Of a DNA stretch of 64,000 bases, positions 36,038-47,969 are shown piece after piece. How positions within the stretch are numbered: position 1 is the first letter of the stretch; each line of letters begins with the position of its first letter. The notes under the pieces are model-generated. The model was not told where the DNA came from. It did no database searches and worked only from the letters and a program-made list of their open reading frames with translations. Source of the stretch: Kudoa neothunni (Eukaryota; Cnidaria); NCBI GenBank assembly GCA_964304625.1, contig OZ199839.1, forward strand, positions 5,704,001 through 5,768,000, in the 5' to 3' direction. A program made the position numbers and the translations under genes.

Positions 36038-38754
36038 TTATTGATTGTGCTGCTGTCGATTCCCACAGTTAGTGTTGTAACCACCTTTGAATATCATAGA
36101 AAATAATTCATTTTTTGAAATATCTTTATTGGGATGGTCATTGTTGTTGATATCTACATTGTGATTTTGTCGAAGGTAGTGTATAGCGGAGCTGTTGGGA
36201 TTGGAGAGAGCGGGCACGTAGTTTAGAGAGGGATTATCTAGATGAGGGGTTAATTCAGAAAATTCCATATTGTTTTTAATCTTTTGATTTGGTTGCATAA
36301 CATCGAGTTGACTGAACATCTTTAAAGGTTCAGGAAAATTGAGAGTTTGGTTAGTTTCTGTCATTCCAGCATTTGAACCATTGTTGTTAGTATGCAAATA
36401 AAGAGGAGACATGGATTGTGGGTTGCAGTTGTTGGATTTGGGGATATTGAAAACATTCCAGATGTGACCCAATGGATGAGATTGCGTTGGATAATTTAGT
36501 GGAATATCGGCATATCTACTTGTGTCACCAATTTTGTTGGTGGTAGCGGTAGTGATGCTATTATTCATAGATCCAGTGGAGAAAGTTAAATCTATAGATC
36601 TCGACAATTGTTGAGAATTCGATTGAGCCAATGGATTGAAGCTATCATTAGTGCTCAAATTGGTGACGGGACCGGACTGAGACAGATGGTTGTTGGCAAT
36701 TAACGGGATATTTTGTATCTGTGATGGTAAATAGAATTCTTGTCCAACAGCGGAACATGTAGTGGCCGAAAACCGATCAGAATTTATAGTTTCATTTACA
36801 CTGAATGAAGATCGTTGTTGGTAGCAGGAATTGTTGGAAGGAGTGCTTGAGAGATTGACCGATCTTTTTTGAGGTTGTCCAACAAACGAAGGTTGGAAAT
36901 TGGTTGAGGTATTTTGTTCTCTAAAGACGGAGTTTAATCAGCTTAACCCCCGATCAAATTACTGCATATCGTCACATTCCATCAGGATACATTCAATGTT
37001 ATCGTTGTAGGCGTTAGTAATGATGTCGAATGTGGCAAAGGTTTTAATTAGAAGTGAACTCGTAATTTTCATTTTCACAATAACGGTGACATTTTTAACT
37101 TTTCTGTAGTTCTCGAGCACTAAAGGAATGATTAAGTGACTGTTTTATGTTCCAATCGAATCTCCATCCTATTAGTATTAGTATTGGTTGTTAAATATAA
37201 CTACCTTTTTTAAATGAATTCGCAAAAACTTCTTGATCACTATCATGAATCAATCCGAAGATTGATTTACCGAGATGCTCATCAATTGAGGCAACTTTAT
37301 CAAACCAATAGGAATTATTTGGTTTCTGTGTGTAGATAATTTTGCCATTTTGGTCCAACTGAAATATCATTTTACAATCGGAAGATTGTGCGAGGTTGTT
37401 ATCGATGGTGGAAGGTGTTGCATTGGAGTTCACATTGTTCGGGGGCACATATCCAACGGCGACCACACACCAGGTGTCAGGAGTTTCTCCATTGTACAGT
37501 GGAGATGGCTGAACCATATTGAAACCGACATCTTGAAATTTCTACATACAAACATTAAAGATTGTAGTATAATCACAAAAACTCGTGAAAAAATTACCAT
37601 AAGCGAGGTACAACAGTGTACAACAAGATATTGTTTTAAGATTTGGGCTGGGTTGGCGTCCTGAAATCGTTGAGAAAGACAGAAATTTCTCACATTTGAA
37701 CATAGTGCCGTTGGATAAATAGAATCAAGTCCATAAAAATCATCACAATTACCACATTCAATTCTCAATGTGATATCCGATCTAGGAAAATAATCCTGGA
37801 CAATAGAAGCTACACAAAATCACATCAACTATCCATTTTACAATCCGTTACTTGAGTTTTCCATTGAGTTGGTTTCTATGGAATTTCCGAGAATGGAGTT
37901 GGAATCCAACTGATCATTCATTTTCAGGAGATTAGCATTCAATTTGAAGTGATCATTATGGTGGACATAATCATAAATATTTTTACCCTCTAGCATTTCC
38001 TACAAATTATTTTATCGTTTAAAATTGAATTGGTATGAATGTGAAAAAATGGGTTATTCGTGTTTGGAATTAAATCTGTGAGTATTGGGAAAAGATATAC
38101 CTTTTTATGGCCCAAAATTATTCCTACTACATCACCCACATACAGAATTCTATTGGTTACGGTGGAATATACAAACATGAATGCATTAGCGCTCTAAAAC
38201 GAGCTTAGAGGTGTGAATCATTGGAAAAGTACCTCCATGAGAACCTGTCGAAATTCTCTGCCAGTCAAGAACGAGATATGATTATCCACATGTGGGTTGT
38301 GATGTGTGGGCCCTCCGAACACATTTCCCATGTGGTTGTTAACTATTGTTGGTGGCTCGCTGTAATCTATTCAAAGTGTATAATGAATCTCCATTTCGAG
38401 TATACCCCTTAAAAGACGTATGTATTGAACAGTGGTTTTAAGAATGGTGAGTTTGTCCACTCTTTTCTGATTTACAATTCCAGGGATGATACCAGACAAC
38501 TCTCTCATGTAGTGGTTCATTTTGTTGCGTCTTCTCCTCTCAATTTCGGAGTGACTTTCTCTGTTCACACACACACAGCCCAAATTAATTTACAATTCAT
38601 GGTTTCACAGCCGAATATATTACCTAGCAATTTTATCTCGGTTTTTTTTCAAAATTGTTCTATATGATGAAAATTAATTAGTTATAGAATCGTTAGAGCG
38701 TCAAAAATTATATAGATACGATGCAGATGGGACAGCATCATTTGTAGAATCCAT
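36038..38754 (-). CDS. ARNT: bHLH-PAS transcription factor, ARNT-like (class II)
   Basis: Class II bHLH-PAS protein, the general dimer partner of class I bHLH-PAS factors. The proposed start (38752-38754) gives MDSTNDAVPSAS; a 30-nt exon then joins RDKIARE to SHSEIERRRRNKMN, whose basic region matches ARNT (HSEIERRRRNKM) rather than BMAL (HSQIEKRRRDKM). Helix 2 is DKLTILKTTVQYIRLLRG. PAS-A carries FMFVYSTVTNRILYVGD; PAS-B carries KMIFQLDQNGKIIYTQK and, in a later exon, VTVIVKMKITSSL and ITNAYNDNIE. Both PAS domains are divergent. The last, long exon (36038-36917) is a low-complexity, Asn/Ser/Gln-rich tail, probably for transactivation, ending NRQQHNQ. About ten exons; introns as short as 42 nt. 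BMAL/cycle is the alternative assignment. Confidence 0.75.
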
Positions 38755-39028
38755 CTGTGCTCTATGCCAATCTTAAGGCGATTAGTTGGAGATTAGCAAA
38801 TAATTTCAAGTATCCACTGAGAAAAAAATCCAAATGCGGATTAAAATGTGTTAGAATTTTTAAATTTGATTATGAATAATTATGATAGATTTATTGTTAC
38901 AATCTTTCGTTAACTTAGGGTTGGTGACGCGCGTTTGCGCAGTAAACATGGTTTGGTTACTTCGTTCCATTTTTCCGATTAAATCCGGTTAATACTGAAT
39001 GCTAATTGTTTTAATTAGTTGTTAGAAG
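38755..39028. promoter_or_regulatory. Upstream region of the ARNT-like gene
   Basis: It contains an NRF1-like GC-rich site (gacgcgcgtttgcgcagta at about 38928-38944) in otherwise AT-rich DNA. Its promoter role is inferred from position. Confidence 0.3.
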
Positions 39029-39254
39029 TGGCTATTGACACGGATTATAATATCCAGGTAGATATAGTTTGGACTGTATTTAATTACCTTTGGCCATTCG
39101 CTACCACTCCTATGGACCAAAAATAATTAAGTGTAGCGGATTCTATAAAATAAACCTTATAGATCAGCTATGGATAGGAATTGCCAAGATTAAAAATGGG
39201 AACTGCGCATGCGTACTTGGCAGTTCAAATTAAAAACTTCCGTGTCAATAGCCA
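39029..39254 (+). mobile_element. MITE-like element, best-preserved copy
   Basis: 226 bp bounded by inverted ends: left tggctattgacacgga, right tccgtgtcaatagcca, an exact 16-bp terminal inverted repeat. No open frame. Related copies lie at 35355-35660 (same strand) and at 21920-22606 and 58860-59045 (opposite strand). No clear target-site duplication was found by eye. Confidence 0.85.
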
Positions 39255-39982
39255 GTGTCTTAATTGTTCTAACGATTACTTAAGAGAGTTCTAATTTTTC
39301 TGTTGAACGCCTGTAGACTAGGTGAAAAAACAACAATTTATTGAATAGATAAGTTGAGCATCCTATTTGATTTTTTTAATTATTCTCGAACAATTTATTG
39401 GGGTTGTTAACCGGCCGATGTGATAAATTTTAAATCTAGCTAACAAAGTATACTACTTGCATTATCAATTACAAAATATTTATCAGTTTGCATTATTTGA
39501 TAGTTATGCGATAATAAAATAAGAAGCCATTAAAATTTAATCCTATTTATTTATTTAAAATGTGGATTAAACTTTATAGTGCTATTTAATGAAGGTGATG
39601 ATTAAAAATCGAAACATGCAATTAATGTTTGTTATTAGTGTCATTTGTAGGGACAGGCAGTATAAATTTCAAACCCACACCTAATATTATTTATAGTAGA
39701 TTTTAGATAATTAAATAGTCGACATACGTCAAAAATCGGTTATATATCATGTTTTGGGAATTTTTCGGTTTTTTAACTCAAATTAAAATTTCCTATACAA
39801 TGTGATAATTATGCGTAGTAATTACACTAAAGTAAGTAAATAAGCTATATATAAGCACGTTCCCTTTTTACCGTTTTACTGATTATTAAAACGTGATCGG
39901 TCAACTCTCACAATATTATCTACACAAATGGAATTGACTTAGCTGGAAAATCACATTAATCACACCCCTATAAGTATTTGCT
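39255..39982. other. AT-rich intergenic spacer
   Basis: Nothing recognised apart from the 5' flank of the ML-like gene. Confidence 0.4.
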
Positions 39983-40486
39983 ATGAAAACAATAGGAGTA
40001 TGGCTGTGTGCCATGGGACTCACATGGGTGAGCCTCGCAACTACACTTGTGAGAACAAATATGGATCCGGTTGACTTTGCTTATTGCGGCAAAAATGATT
40101 GTATTTTATTGGGGATTATGGCTGATATGATTGTGATTCATTGTAGTCTTTTAGCGTACCCTTTCGAGCTACTAGATGTTCGATTGATTGACCAGATTCA
40201 ACCAGTCGCAGAGAATACAGAATACACTATTGAAATAGTTATTCGTTCGCGAGTAAAAAGAGATCTTAACAAAATTCCATTTATGTACGCTATTCATCAT
40301 ATTCTCAAAACCCATCCCATCGGAAGCATACAAAAGTTCGATCTCTGCCATTTTGAAAACTTTTGCCCACTCAAAATGGGAGATATACGAACTTTTAGAA
40401 CTACGGTTCTTGCAAAACCACACTTTTACACCCCAGTATATAATTTTCTGTCTCCATATAAAACACTAAATTCTATTAGAAAATAA
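39983..40486 (+). CDS. Secreted ML-domain-like protein, single exon
   Basis: 167 residues with an N-terminal signal peptide (MKTIGVWLCAMGLTWVSLA). The Cys pattern (YCGKNDC, IHC, and LCHFENFCPL followed by a TFRTT strand) resembles the MD-2-related lipid-recognition (ML/NPC2) fold, in which the C-x(5,6)-C-P motif precedes a conserved beta strand. ML proteins bind sterols or other lipids outside cells or in lysosomes. The last Cys-bearing strand (LLCFDIP in the 50-54 kb genes) is not present, so this is a divergent or shortened member. It has no intron, unlike the ML cluster 10 kb downstream. Confidence 0.55.
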   Translation: MKTIGVWLCAMGLTWVSLATTLVRTNMDPVDFAYCGKNDCILLGIMADMIVIHCSLLAYPFELLDVRLIDQIQPVAENTEYTIEIVIRSRVKRDLNKIPFMYAIHHILKTHPIGSIQKFDLCHFENFCPLKMGDIRTFRTTVLAKPHFYTPVYNFLSPYKTLNSIRK

Positions 40487-40957
40487 CCGCTCCAGATGTT
40501 ACTATATTAGATAGTTTTTCGAATACACTGCTTTGTTTCCGTCCATTTATTAGAATTATTGATTATGATTACCACCATTATTAGATCTAAATTGATTTGC
40601 TCAAAGTTCTTTTCTTATCAAAAGACGGTTGATCATTTAATTTCTCATATTGATTATGTTTAATATATCACTTATTCTTAGGTTTATCTTTGTATAATTT
40701 AAAAAAACAATATTATCAAGTTATTTCGTTGATGAAAATTTTGTCGATAATAAAAGAAATAATCCACAATCTAATATGATTTAGATACCAGCTTTGATAA
40801 AAAAATACAAAAGCAGTCTATTTTATGCAACAACGCATAAAATATTATTGATTACTTCTATGGACGTAAAATTTTTAGAAAAAGTTTTAATACTTTTGTT
40901 GTTCTAAATTGAAACTAACACACATTCTCTAAGTACAACACTGTTAATAACTTTTAG
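40487..40957. other. AT-rich intergenic spacer
   Basis: May contain upstream exons of the fragment at 40958-41340, but none can be supported. Confidence 0.3.
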
Positions 40958-41340
40958 ATTAGTTGGTTCATCGGCAAATCAATTTTAATTCTAGCGGAAA
41001 ATACAGCACATCTTCGCTTTTTCTAACTCTGATTAACGCTTCTCCAGAAAGAGCATTTTCTCTTCTGGAAATATCGAAAAAATCAGAACAAATAGAATTT
41101 TGTTCTAATGAGGAATTTTTTCAACACATTGACAAAATAATGTCATAAAGTTGAAGTTTCTGAGTTAATTATAAATTAACGTAATATTTATACATATAAT
41201 TAAATATTAGTTCCGATTTTACAAAAAATTCTGATTTGTCCAAAATTATAAACATAAATCTTTCTTCAAATTGCATCCATGATGATGAAGTCAACAACAT
41301 AATCCTCATGTTAAACACTGGTTTCTATATTTCACTATGA
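40958..41340 (+). CDS. 3' part of an unrecognised gene, duplicated in inverted orientation
   Basis: Two exons join in phase: 40958-41141 (SLFLTLINASPERAFSLLEI, then EEFFQHIDKI) and 41211-41340 (SDFTKNSDLSKIININL ending NNIILMLNTGFYISL, stop at 41338-41340). The second exon is matched on the minus strand at 43315-43430 by a copy with mainly synonymous differences and the same stop. The upstream start is not identified. I do not recognise the family. Confidence 0.45.
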
Positions 41341-41800
41341 AGGAATATAAATGTGAATACGAATCATGCATCAAACTATTTATAGTATATTACATGATAT
41401 TATGTTTAAAAACATTAGCAATAAGTCATCATTAATGGCTGTTGTTCAGAAATATAGAATATTAAAAGTTTCCCCATATTCATAACACTTTCTTATTTAA
41501 ATTTTTGTTGAATTAAAGAATAATAACTATTTTTAGTATTATATATCTTTCCATTCTAAACGCTCTATCGTTTAAGGCAATTATTGAGTGTGCGTTATTT
41601 GGTAAATTGTCTCCCATCCTTCACTCTAAGAAGTAATTATTAACTGGAAATGTATAAACAACTAATTTCATAGTTCTTAAGAATGTTTAAAAATTAAAAC
41701 AATCTTCAGAAACGAATTTTCTTTGATGGATAATTATTAATGAAAAATAAACATAATTACACGATATGTTTGTATAATTTTTTATTTATATATCATCTTA
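41211..41800 (+). repeat. Left arm of a diverged inverted duplication
   Basis: About 590 bp that matches 42850-43430 in reverse complement at roughly 70-75 percent by eye, covering a coding exon and its 3' flank. The best block is cctcatgttaaacactggtt and its surroundings. The spacer is about 1.05 kb. Confidence 0.75.
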
Positions 41801-42849
41801 TAATTAATATTCTTTTTAATTAAATTTCATATTTTGACTATTAAAGTATGATAATTCAAAGCAGGCTCTATTTCTTGATATTTATTATTCAGATCAAAAC
41901 ATTTCAATCAATAAAGCTGAAAATAATTTTAATAACTTCTAAAAGACTTCAGATGAATTATCACAATAACATAATATTCATCTTCTCCTAAGATTGTCAT
42001 TTTCATTATTCCGACTGCGAATGCACACGATACACTTATCAAATGATGGTTTTTGTGTCAGCTACGAAACAAGCAGTTGGTTTTCTTTTTGTAGGAAATG
42101 TTTTTATTGTCCCAATGGCTGAGAATCGCAGCGCACTTACGAAGTTATACCCTCAATAATGGTTATGAATAACTTCACAATTATCCCTAGTTCAATAAAC
42201 ATCTAGCACAGTATATCGTTTATTTATCATTTATCGTTTGAAAGTATTATTTTTAAAACTATATCAACGTTAATATAATTCATTGAAATTATATAAAACA
42301 AACAAACATAAAAAGGTAAAATAAATATTTGTGGTATTACTCAACTTTCAAAAATCACTTGTTATACAACATCTCGATTCCTTGTTTTTATCACTTACTC
42401 AGTATACATTTTTCAATAAAAAAAGTTGTTGTCATGGCATCACCGAAAATAAAGAGAAGAGAAATCACCTATATTGTCTTGGTGGAAAAATTAATCATAC
42501 TTTGTATTGATATAGAAAATATATTGATTTCTATTTTAAGAATGAATTTTAAATAACAACAAATTAAGAGCATTTAGTTGGAGTTTTGTTTGTTACAAAA
42601 AAGTATTAATATTCAATATCATTAGAATATAATAATTTAATTATTATATTCTTCACCAAATTAATTGTTTTAAACTTAAAAAAATAAAATATGCATTTAA
42701 TTTTGAAGTTGTACCTAAATTTGTGGCAAAGAAACATTAGAATATTATTGTAATTTTTAGTTGATTTAATTAAACCCTTAATAATTACATTCCTTTGTTC
42801 CATTAAAAATCAATAATATGAAGAAAAAAGCGTATATATGGATCATTTC

Positions 42850-43430
42850 ACGGAGAATTAAAAATCGATGTTAAAAATTGGTCGAACAAAAAATTAGTAT
42901 AAACTCATCAACATAACATAATTAATTTTCCAATGATAATAATAACAATAATCCCTCAAATAAATTTCATTCCTAAAGATTATTCTCAATTATTAACTTT
43001 GTTAGTAACTGTTATTTTAGTAAATTACATATTTTCCAATTAATAATAACACATTAAACATAGTTTAGGAGAGAATTTATCAAATAACGCTCGATAATTG
43101 CCTCTAATAATGTAGCGTTTTGACAATAAAAATTCATAATACTAAAAATAACTATATAGCTTTAGTTAGGATAAAATGAAAATAAAAATATGCTATGAGA
43201 ATGGAGAAAGTTTCAATATTCTACATGCCTGGACAACAACCGTTTATAATGGATTATTCGTAATTTGTTTTCATTATAATACCATGTAAAAATAAAATTA
43301 ACATTCATATTCCTTCACAATGAAATATAGAAACCAGTGTTTAACATGAGGATTATATTGTTGACTCCACCATCATATATACGATTGGAAGAAAAATTTA
43401 TTTTTATAATGTTGGAAAAATATTTTGATG
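42850..43430 (-). repeat. Right arm of a diverged inverted duplication
   Basis: Partner of 41211-41800. It contains the minus-strand copy of the exon at 43315-43430; upstream of that copy an in-frame TGA near 43431-43433 cuts the frame, so this copy may be truncated or use a different upstream exon. Confidence 0.75.
43315..43430 (-). pseudogene. Inverted second copy of the 41-kb exon
   Basis: Reads SSKYFSNIIKINFSSN then NNIILMLNTGFYISL and the same stop, parallel to 41211-41340. No upstream exon equivalent to 40958-41141 was found, so it is treated as a fragment. Confidence 0.45.
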
Positions 43431-46400
43431 AGTCTCACATGAAAAACGCACATAAGTTTTTTTAGAATTGTTTCTGACGAAAATAGTCGTAAACAACGCT
43501 AAAAATGAGGGAGCGACACCCTCCACAATAACCTATTTTTCAGCCGGGGGTTATATATAGGGATTAAAATATTTTTTTAATTTTACGATATTTCTTTTTA
43601 ATTTAAATTAGCACACTCCAGGGTAAAGCAGGGTTTTTTGCGCCAGGCAACTATCTTATTTATAAAAGCTGAAGTGTCCTTGCGTGTGTTTCAGCAAGTA
43701 CGCATGTGCGCCAAAATCTTTTCCTTATAGATAGATATTTATGTAACTTCTAATAGTCTACGATAATTTAAAAATTCTTTTATTTGTTATTACACGGACA
43801 CAAGTCCCAAAATAACAGAAAATTGAGTTGTCCTCGGTGTTAGATTTGTTTATCGGATTACGTGGTTTCAACTTAAGTTATAAATATACGATTTGAAGAT
43901 ACGTCTTATATAGTTTATCTATCTGTACATCTAAAATAGATGTGCGCTTAAATACACTTTAAAAGTTCTATAGATGAAATTTAATATAGCCAAAATATGA
44001 AAATTTGCTAAATTAATGAAGGTTTGGAAGCGTATGTTGTAATCAGATGGATTCAATCTTTATGTAATACTGAAACTAGGTCCCCATATTTCATTGTAGC
44101 GACCTTTAGACTTAATTTTAAGCGATAAGAGTTAATATACACGGTGAAATCTTACTTTATCTAATTATTTAACATATTTTTGTTTATATTAAGAGGTTAC
44201 AAAATAGTTTTGAGGAGAGAGTGTATAAAAATGTGTCGGATAAAGATATTAATTTAAGCAATAAAAATTAATCAACATAAGTTATTCAGATTTTGCTACT
44301 TTCATTATCTCTCTAAAATGATCTAAATTTTTTACTATGCCTATCACAGCTGTTAAAAGTATGATATATAAAAGAAAGATTTATTTAATCTCTCATCAGG
44401 GCTAATCAGAGGTGTCTATTTCTTTACTTGTTGGCCGTATTCTTCAACGATGAAATCTTCTCAATCCCGTGCGAAGCAGGCAGTTTGCGCTAGTAAAATT
44501 CCAAAATATGGGATTATAACAAGTTTACAAATTAATTTAATCAGTTTTTAATATTATAATTGTTGTAGGGAATATTGTCAAACGTAATAACAGCCTGTGC
44601 CTACCAAACTATGATTTTTCCGCTATTTCATAACGCAGTAAACTTTTTGATGTTCCAAAAATATAATCTATATTAAATTCTTTTAATATGAACTTTAGTT
44701 TATTTTAATATTAAGGAACTTTAAGAATTGTTATTCAGGTTTGTTTAGCCCAATATATTTTTTTCGTACTAATCCACTCCACCTCAAAGGTAAAATTGAG
44801 CACCTCTGCTCTAAGTATCTATGGTAATATTTTTGAGATTTATGATAATCAAAATTCTTTTAATTATATAATTCTCATCAATCACATTTCTTTAATATTT
44901 CCAAACCCAACTTCTTTAGATCCAATGAGCCAACTCTTCACTAAAATTATTAGGATCTCTCATAAAAATAAACTTTAAATCGATATAAATTGAAACATTT
45001 GATAATTGAGAAAATATTAAAATATATTAAACAATAATGAACTAAAAGTATATGAAAGAATTAATAAAGTTGGTTGTTCTCGGATAAAATAAAAATAACA
45101 CAATTATATATCCCCAATTTAATTTAATAGAATAGAATAGATGAATAAAAAAATGTAAAATTTTTTGCCAAAAATAAGAAAAAACATATTTTTCTTGTAA
45201 CTTTATTTAATGAATAAAAAATGACCGCATTGCTTACTTTTCTTTTTGTACAATGTAACCATTAAATGAAGAGCGTAATATCTTCATCTGTGAAAAAAAT
45301 AAATTACTTTTTAATTTTAAATGTCTCAAATATAATTTAAACTAAAAATACTTCTATATACCACCATAATTTACAAATGTTACAAGTACCACACTCCTTC
45401 ATTCATTGATTCTACATTGAGTGTGGAGGTAACGTAATTCGGGTCATGATCCCATTAGCACCATTTAAATCAAAGAATCTCTTTTGTGGCCAAGTTGCAT
45501 AATCCTCCGCTTAACATATGGGATATACGGTTCGAAGTTTAAAACGCTTCTTAAAAGGTCAACTAAGCAGCTTATGGTCGTGTTATAGAATAAACTGAAT
45601 GAAAAAAGTAAACGAGAAATTTTTGACTATTCGGCAAAAATGATAATCTTAATTTTGTTTGAAATATAACAATAAGCTGAAAAATTACATTCCAGATAAT
45701 ACTTAATAACAATTATGAACGAATGAAAGAATTAGTCTAAATATAAAGTGGTTCATCGTTGATTCATAAACAACTCATTCTGGTCCCTAGAAATGCTCAT
45801 TATAAAAAATCCTCAAAATCATAAATACTTATGTGTTTGATATAATATTTATAGTATACGCTTATTTTTTATTCTTTAAATATATATTAAAACGTTTCCC
45901 CTTTAAGTAAGTTAGTTGAGCACATTACATTAATTATATTTAACGAACATTAATCAAAACCAATTTTAATGCAAATAATAATATTTCCACGTTAAATAAC
46001 GAAAGTGATTTAAAAAATGAACTATTCAATCCAATAAGATTTTTAGGACAAAAAGTGGATCATGGTGCTATTTATTAGAGTCCGAATTATGTGTAGCGTA
46101 TCGACCCAGCTTCTGATCTGTTGATCTATTTATCTATTTAGATATCCAAGGAATTAAATGTAAAAATCTGTAATATCGCCATCACTAATTATTAACCAAA
46201 ACAGTTACAAATATATACGAAGTAAGATGTCTAAAAATAAAAAAAATTAATATGATATCTGATTGATATTATCTTAATTTTTCCCACCTTTATATGTATT
46301 ATCGCTTCATTCGTGTTTTTTCAAAAATTAATCTACATGAAACAAAATTTATCTGGAAATATTGTTGTTAATATCAAAATAATATTAAATAAAATCTGGT

Positions 46401-46728
46401 ATATTTATATAATATTTCTAGGTAGATTTGTTCACAAAAATCTAGGAAACAGTTAATTTTTTTATATTTGTTGATAAGAATTCAGATTATCGTTGATCCG
46501 AGTTCCATGTAAGTTCAAAAATGTGTGTGTGTGAGGTTAAACTGTTATAATTTGTAGGGAAGTAATCCATACATCTTAATTTAATCCAATTGATTATATT
46601 TTATTGTGGGATTAACACCATTTAACATAAATAACGGGTTATACAGATAATCCGAATAGTTCAACTATACCACAGTGGTTTTATTGATAGCTAACATCAA
46701 CCGAATTCGATTGAAAATTATTTGAAGT
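43431..46728. other. AT-rich gene desert
   Basis: No supportable gene. A small GC-richer patch at 45420-45610 has a 54-codon minus-strand frame without a start; it matches nothing known to me. Confidence 0.4.
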
Positions 46729-47590
46729 ATGAGCGACGTTAAAATTATGCAATGTTACAATAGGAAAGTGATATCGGTATGCTTTAATTTTTATATAATA
46801 ATTATATTTTATTATCTAAACGAATAATATCTTTCCAGTTCAGAGTGGAAGTAAAACGTATTATACATGAAACAAAACTATTGCATGATGCCATTGGTAA
46901 GCTTGAAATTATTTTCCAAGATTCTTCAGAATTGGAGTCTCGGGTAATATATTCGCCAACTGATCTATTGTGAGGTTCTAATATTTAACTAATTCCAACT
47001 TTTAGCATCGATTGAAGTGTCACGTTGCCGCAATGACTCAACAAATAGCATTGTAACTATTTCTAATCAAATCAAATATTATACCTTATAAATTATTAAT
47101 ACTAATATATAATTATGATAGGAGAAATGATCTACTTGGTTGGATATATCACCTGTATAAGGGTTATAAAACTAATATGGAGAAAATAATCAATTACGTG
47201 ATTTAATTTTGTGAATACTGATTTTATTACTTCACTTATAGAACCCTGAAAAAGAGTTCCATATGGAATTAATTCAATTTTTCGAAAAGTATTATTATCC
47301 ATCTATTGAATATTACAGAAAATTTAGTATGGTAATTCCCGTCTTAGTTTCCAGATGTCACAGGTGTATATTTACAATGTATAATATTGATTTTATTAGA
47401 CTCACAGAAAAAGTTTGATCGGAATCGGTTGTGAAGATCCCACTTTAAATGAGACTTTAAAAATGATAGAATTAGTAGACGGAAATACAGATGAACTGAG
47501 AGAAATTTTGTATTTTTACTTAATTTATTATTCGTTAATTTGGTTATTAGAATGGATATCGTCGATATAGAGGAGGTGAACGCATGTTGA
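46729..47590 (+). CDS. Unrecognised small multi-exon protein
   Basis: A chain of in-phase GT-AG exons: MSDVKIMQCYNRKVIS; FRVEVKRIIHETKLLHDAIG and KLEIIFQDSSELESR; HRLKCHVAAMTQQIA; LRNDLLGWIYHLYKGYKTN; NPEKEFHMELIQFFEKYYYP; THRKSLIGIGCEDP; and a last exon ending MDIVDIEEVNAC with TGA at 47588-47590. About 175 residues, mostly helical and charged, no signal peptide or membrane segment. The regular exon joins (introns of about 50-80 nt) argue that it is a real gene. Function unknown. Confidence 0.5.
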
Positions 47591-47969
47591 CCACTTTACA
47601 TTTCAATTAGTTTGAAAAGTAGTTAATCCACTTTTTATAGTGTCCGTTTTTATGTATTTTTCTTTTTTTACCGCTTAAATCTTCTAAATCTGTTAAAAAT
47701 TATATAACTAATTATATGATTTTAATATTGACAACCATAATGTAAAAAAATTGATCCATATTACACCACGCCAAAATGTTTATTTTTGCTAATATTTTAT
47801 TTAATGGAGAAAAAATTTTTAGATTATTCCAAAAAACTTTGGATTTGCTATTTTTTTCAATAGTTTGTTCGAAATGAATTAAAAAACTATTATTCTCCGC
47901 CAAATTAATCGTATATCTATTTCTTGTCTAAAAGTGGCTTAAATAAGGATAGATAAAATGATTCTTTTA
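47591..47969. other. AT-rich spacer next to the Tc1 element
   Basis: Nothing recognised. Confidence 0.4.

Noticed and set aside
42434-42556. 40-codon frame beginning MASPKIKRREITYIV in the spacer of the 41-43 kb inverted duplication
   Set aside because: Too short and AT-driven; no supporting exon or homology.
45520-45545. ggttcgaag resembling a tRNA B box
   Set aside because: No A box or cloverleaf can be formed around it; no tRNA gene was found in the window.
45465-45626. 54-codon minus-strand frame reading LVDLLRSVLNFEPYIPYVKR
   Set aside because: Protein-like composition but no start, no acceptor that clearly joins another exon and no family match.
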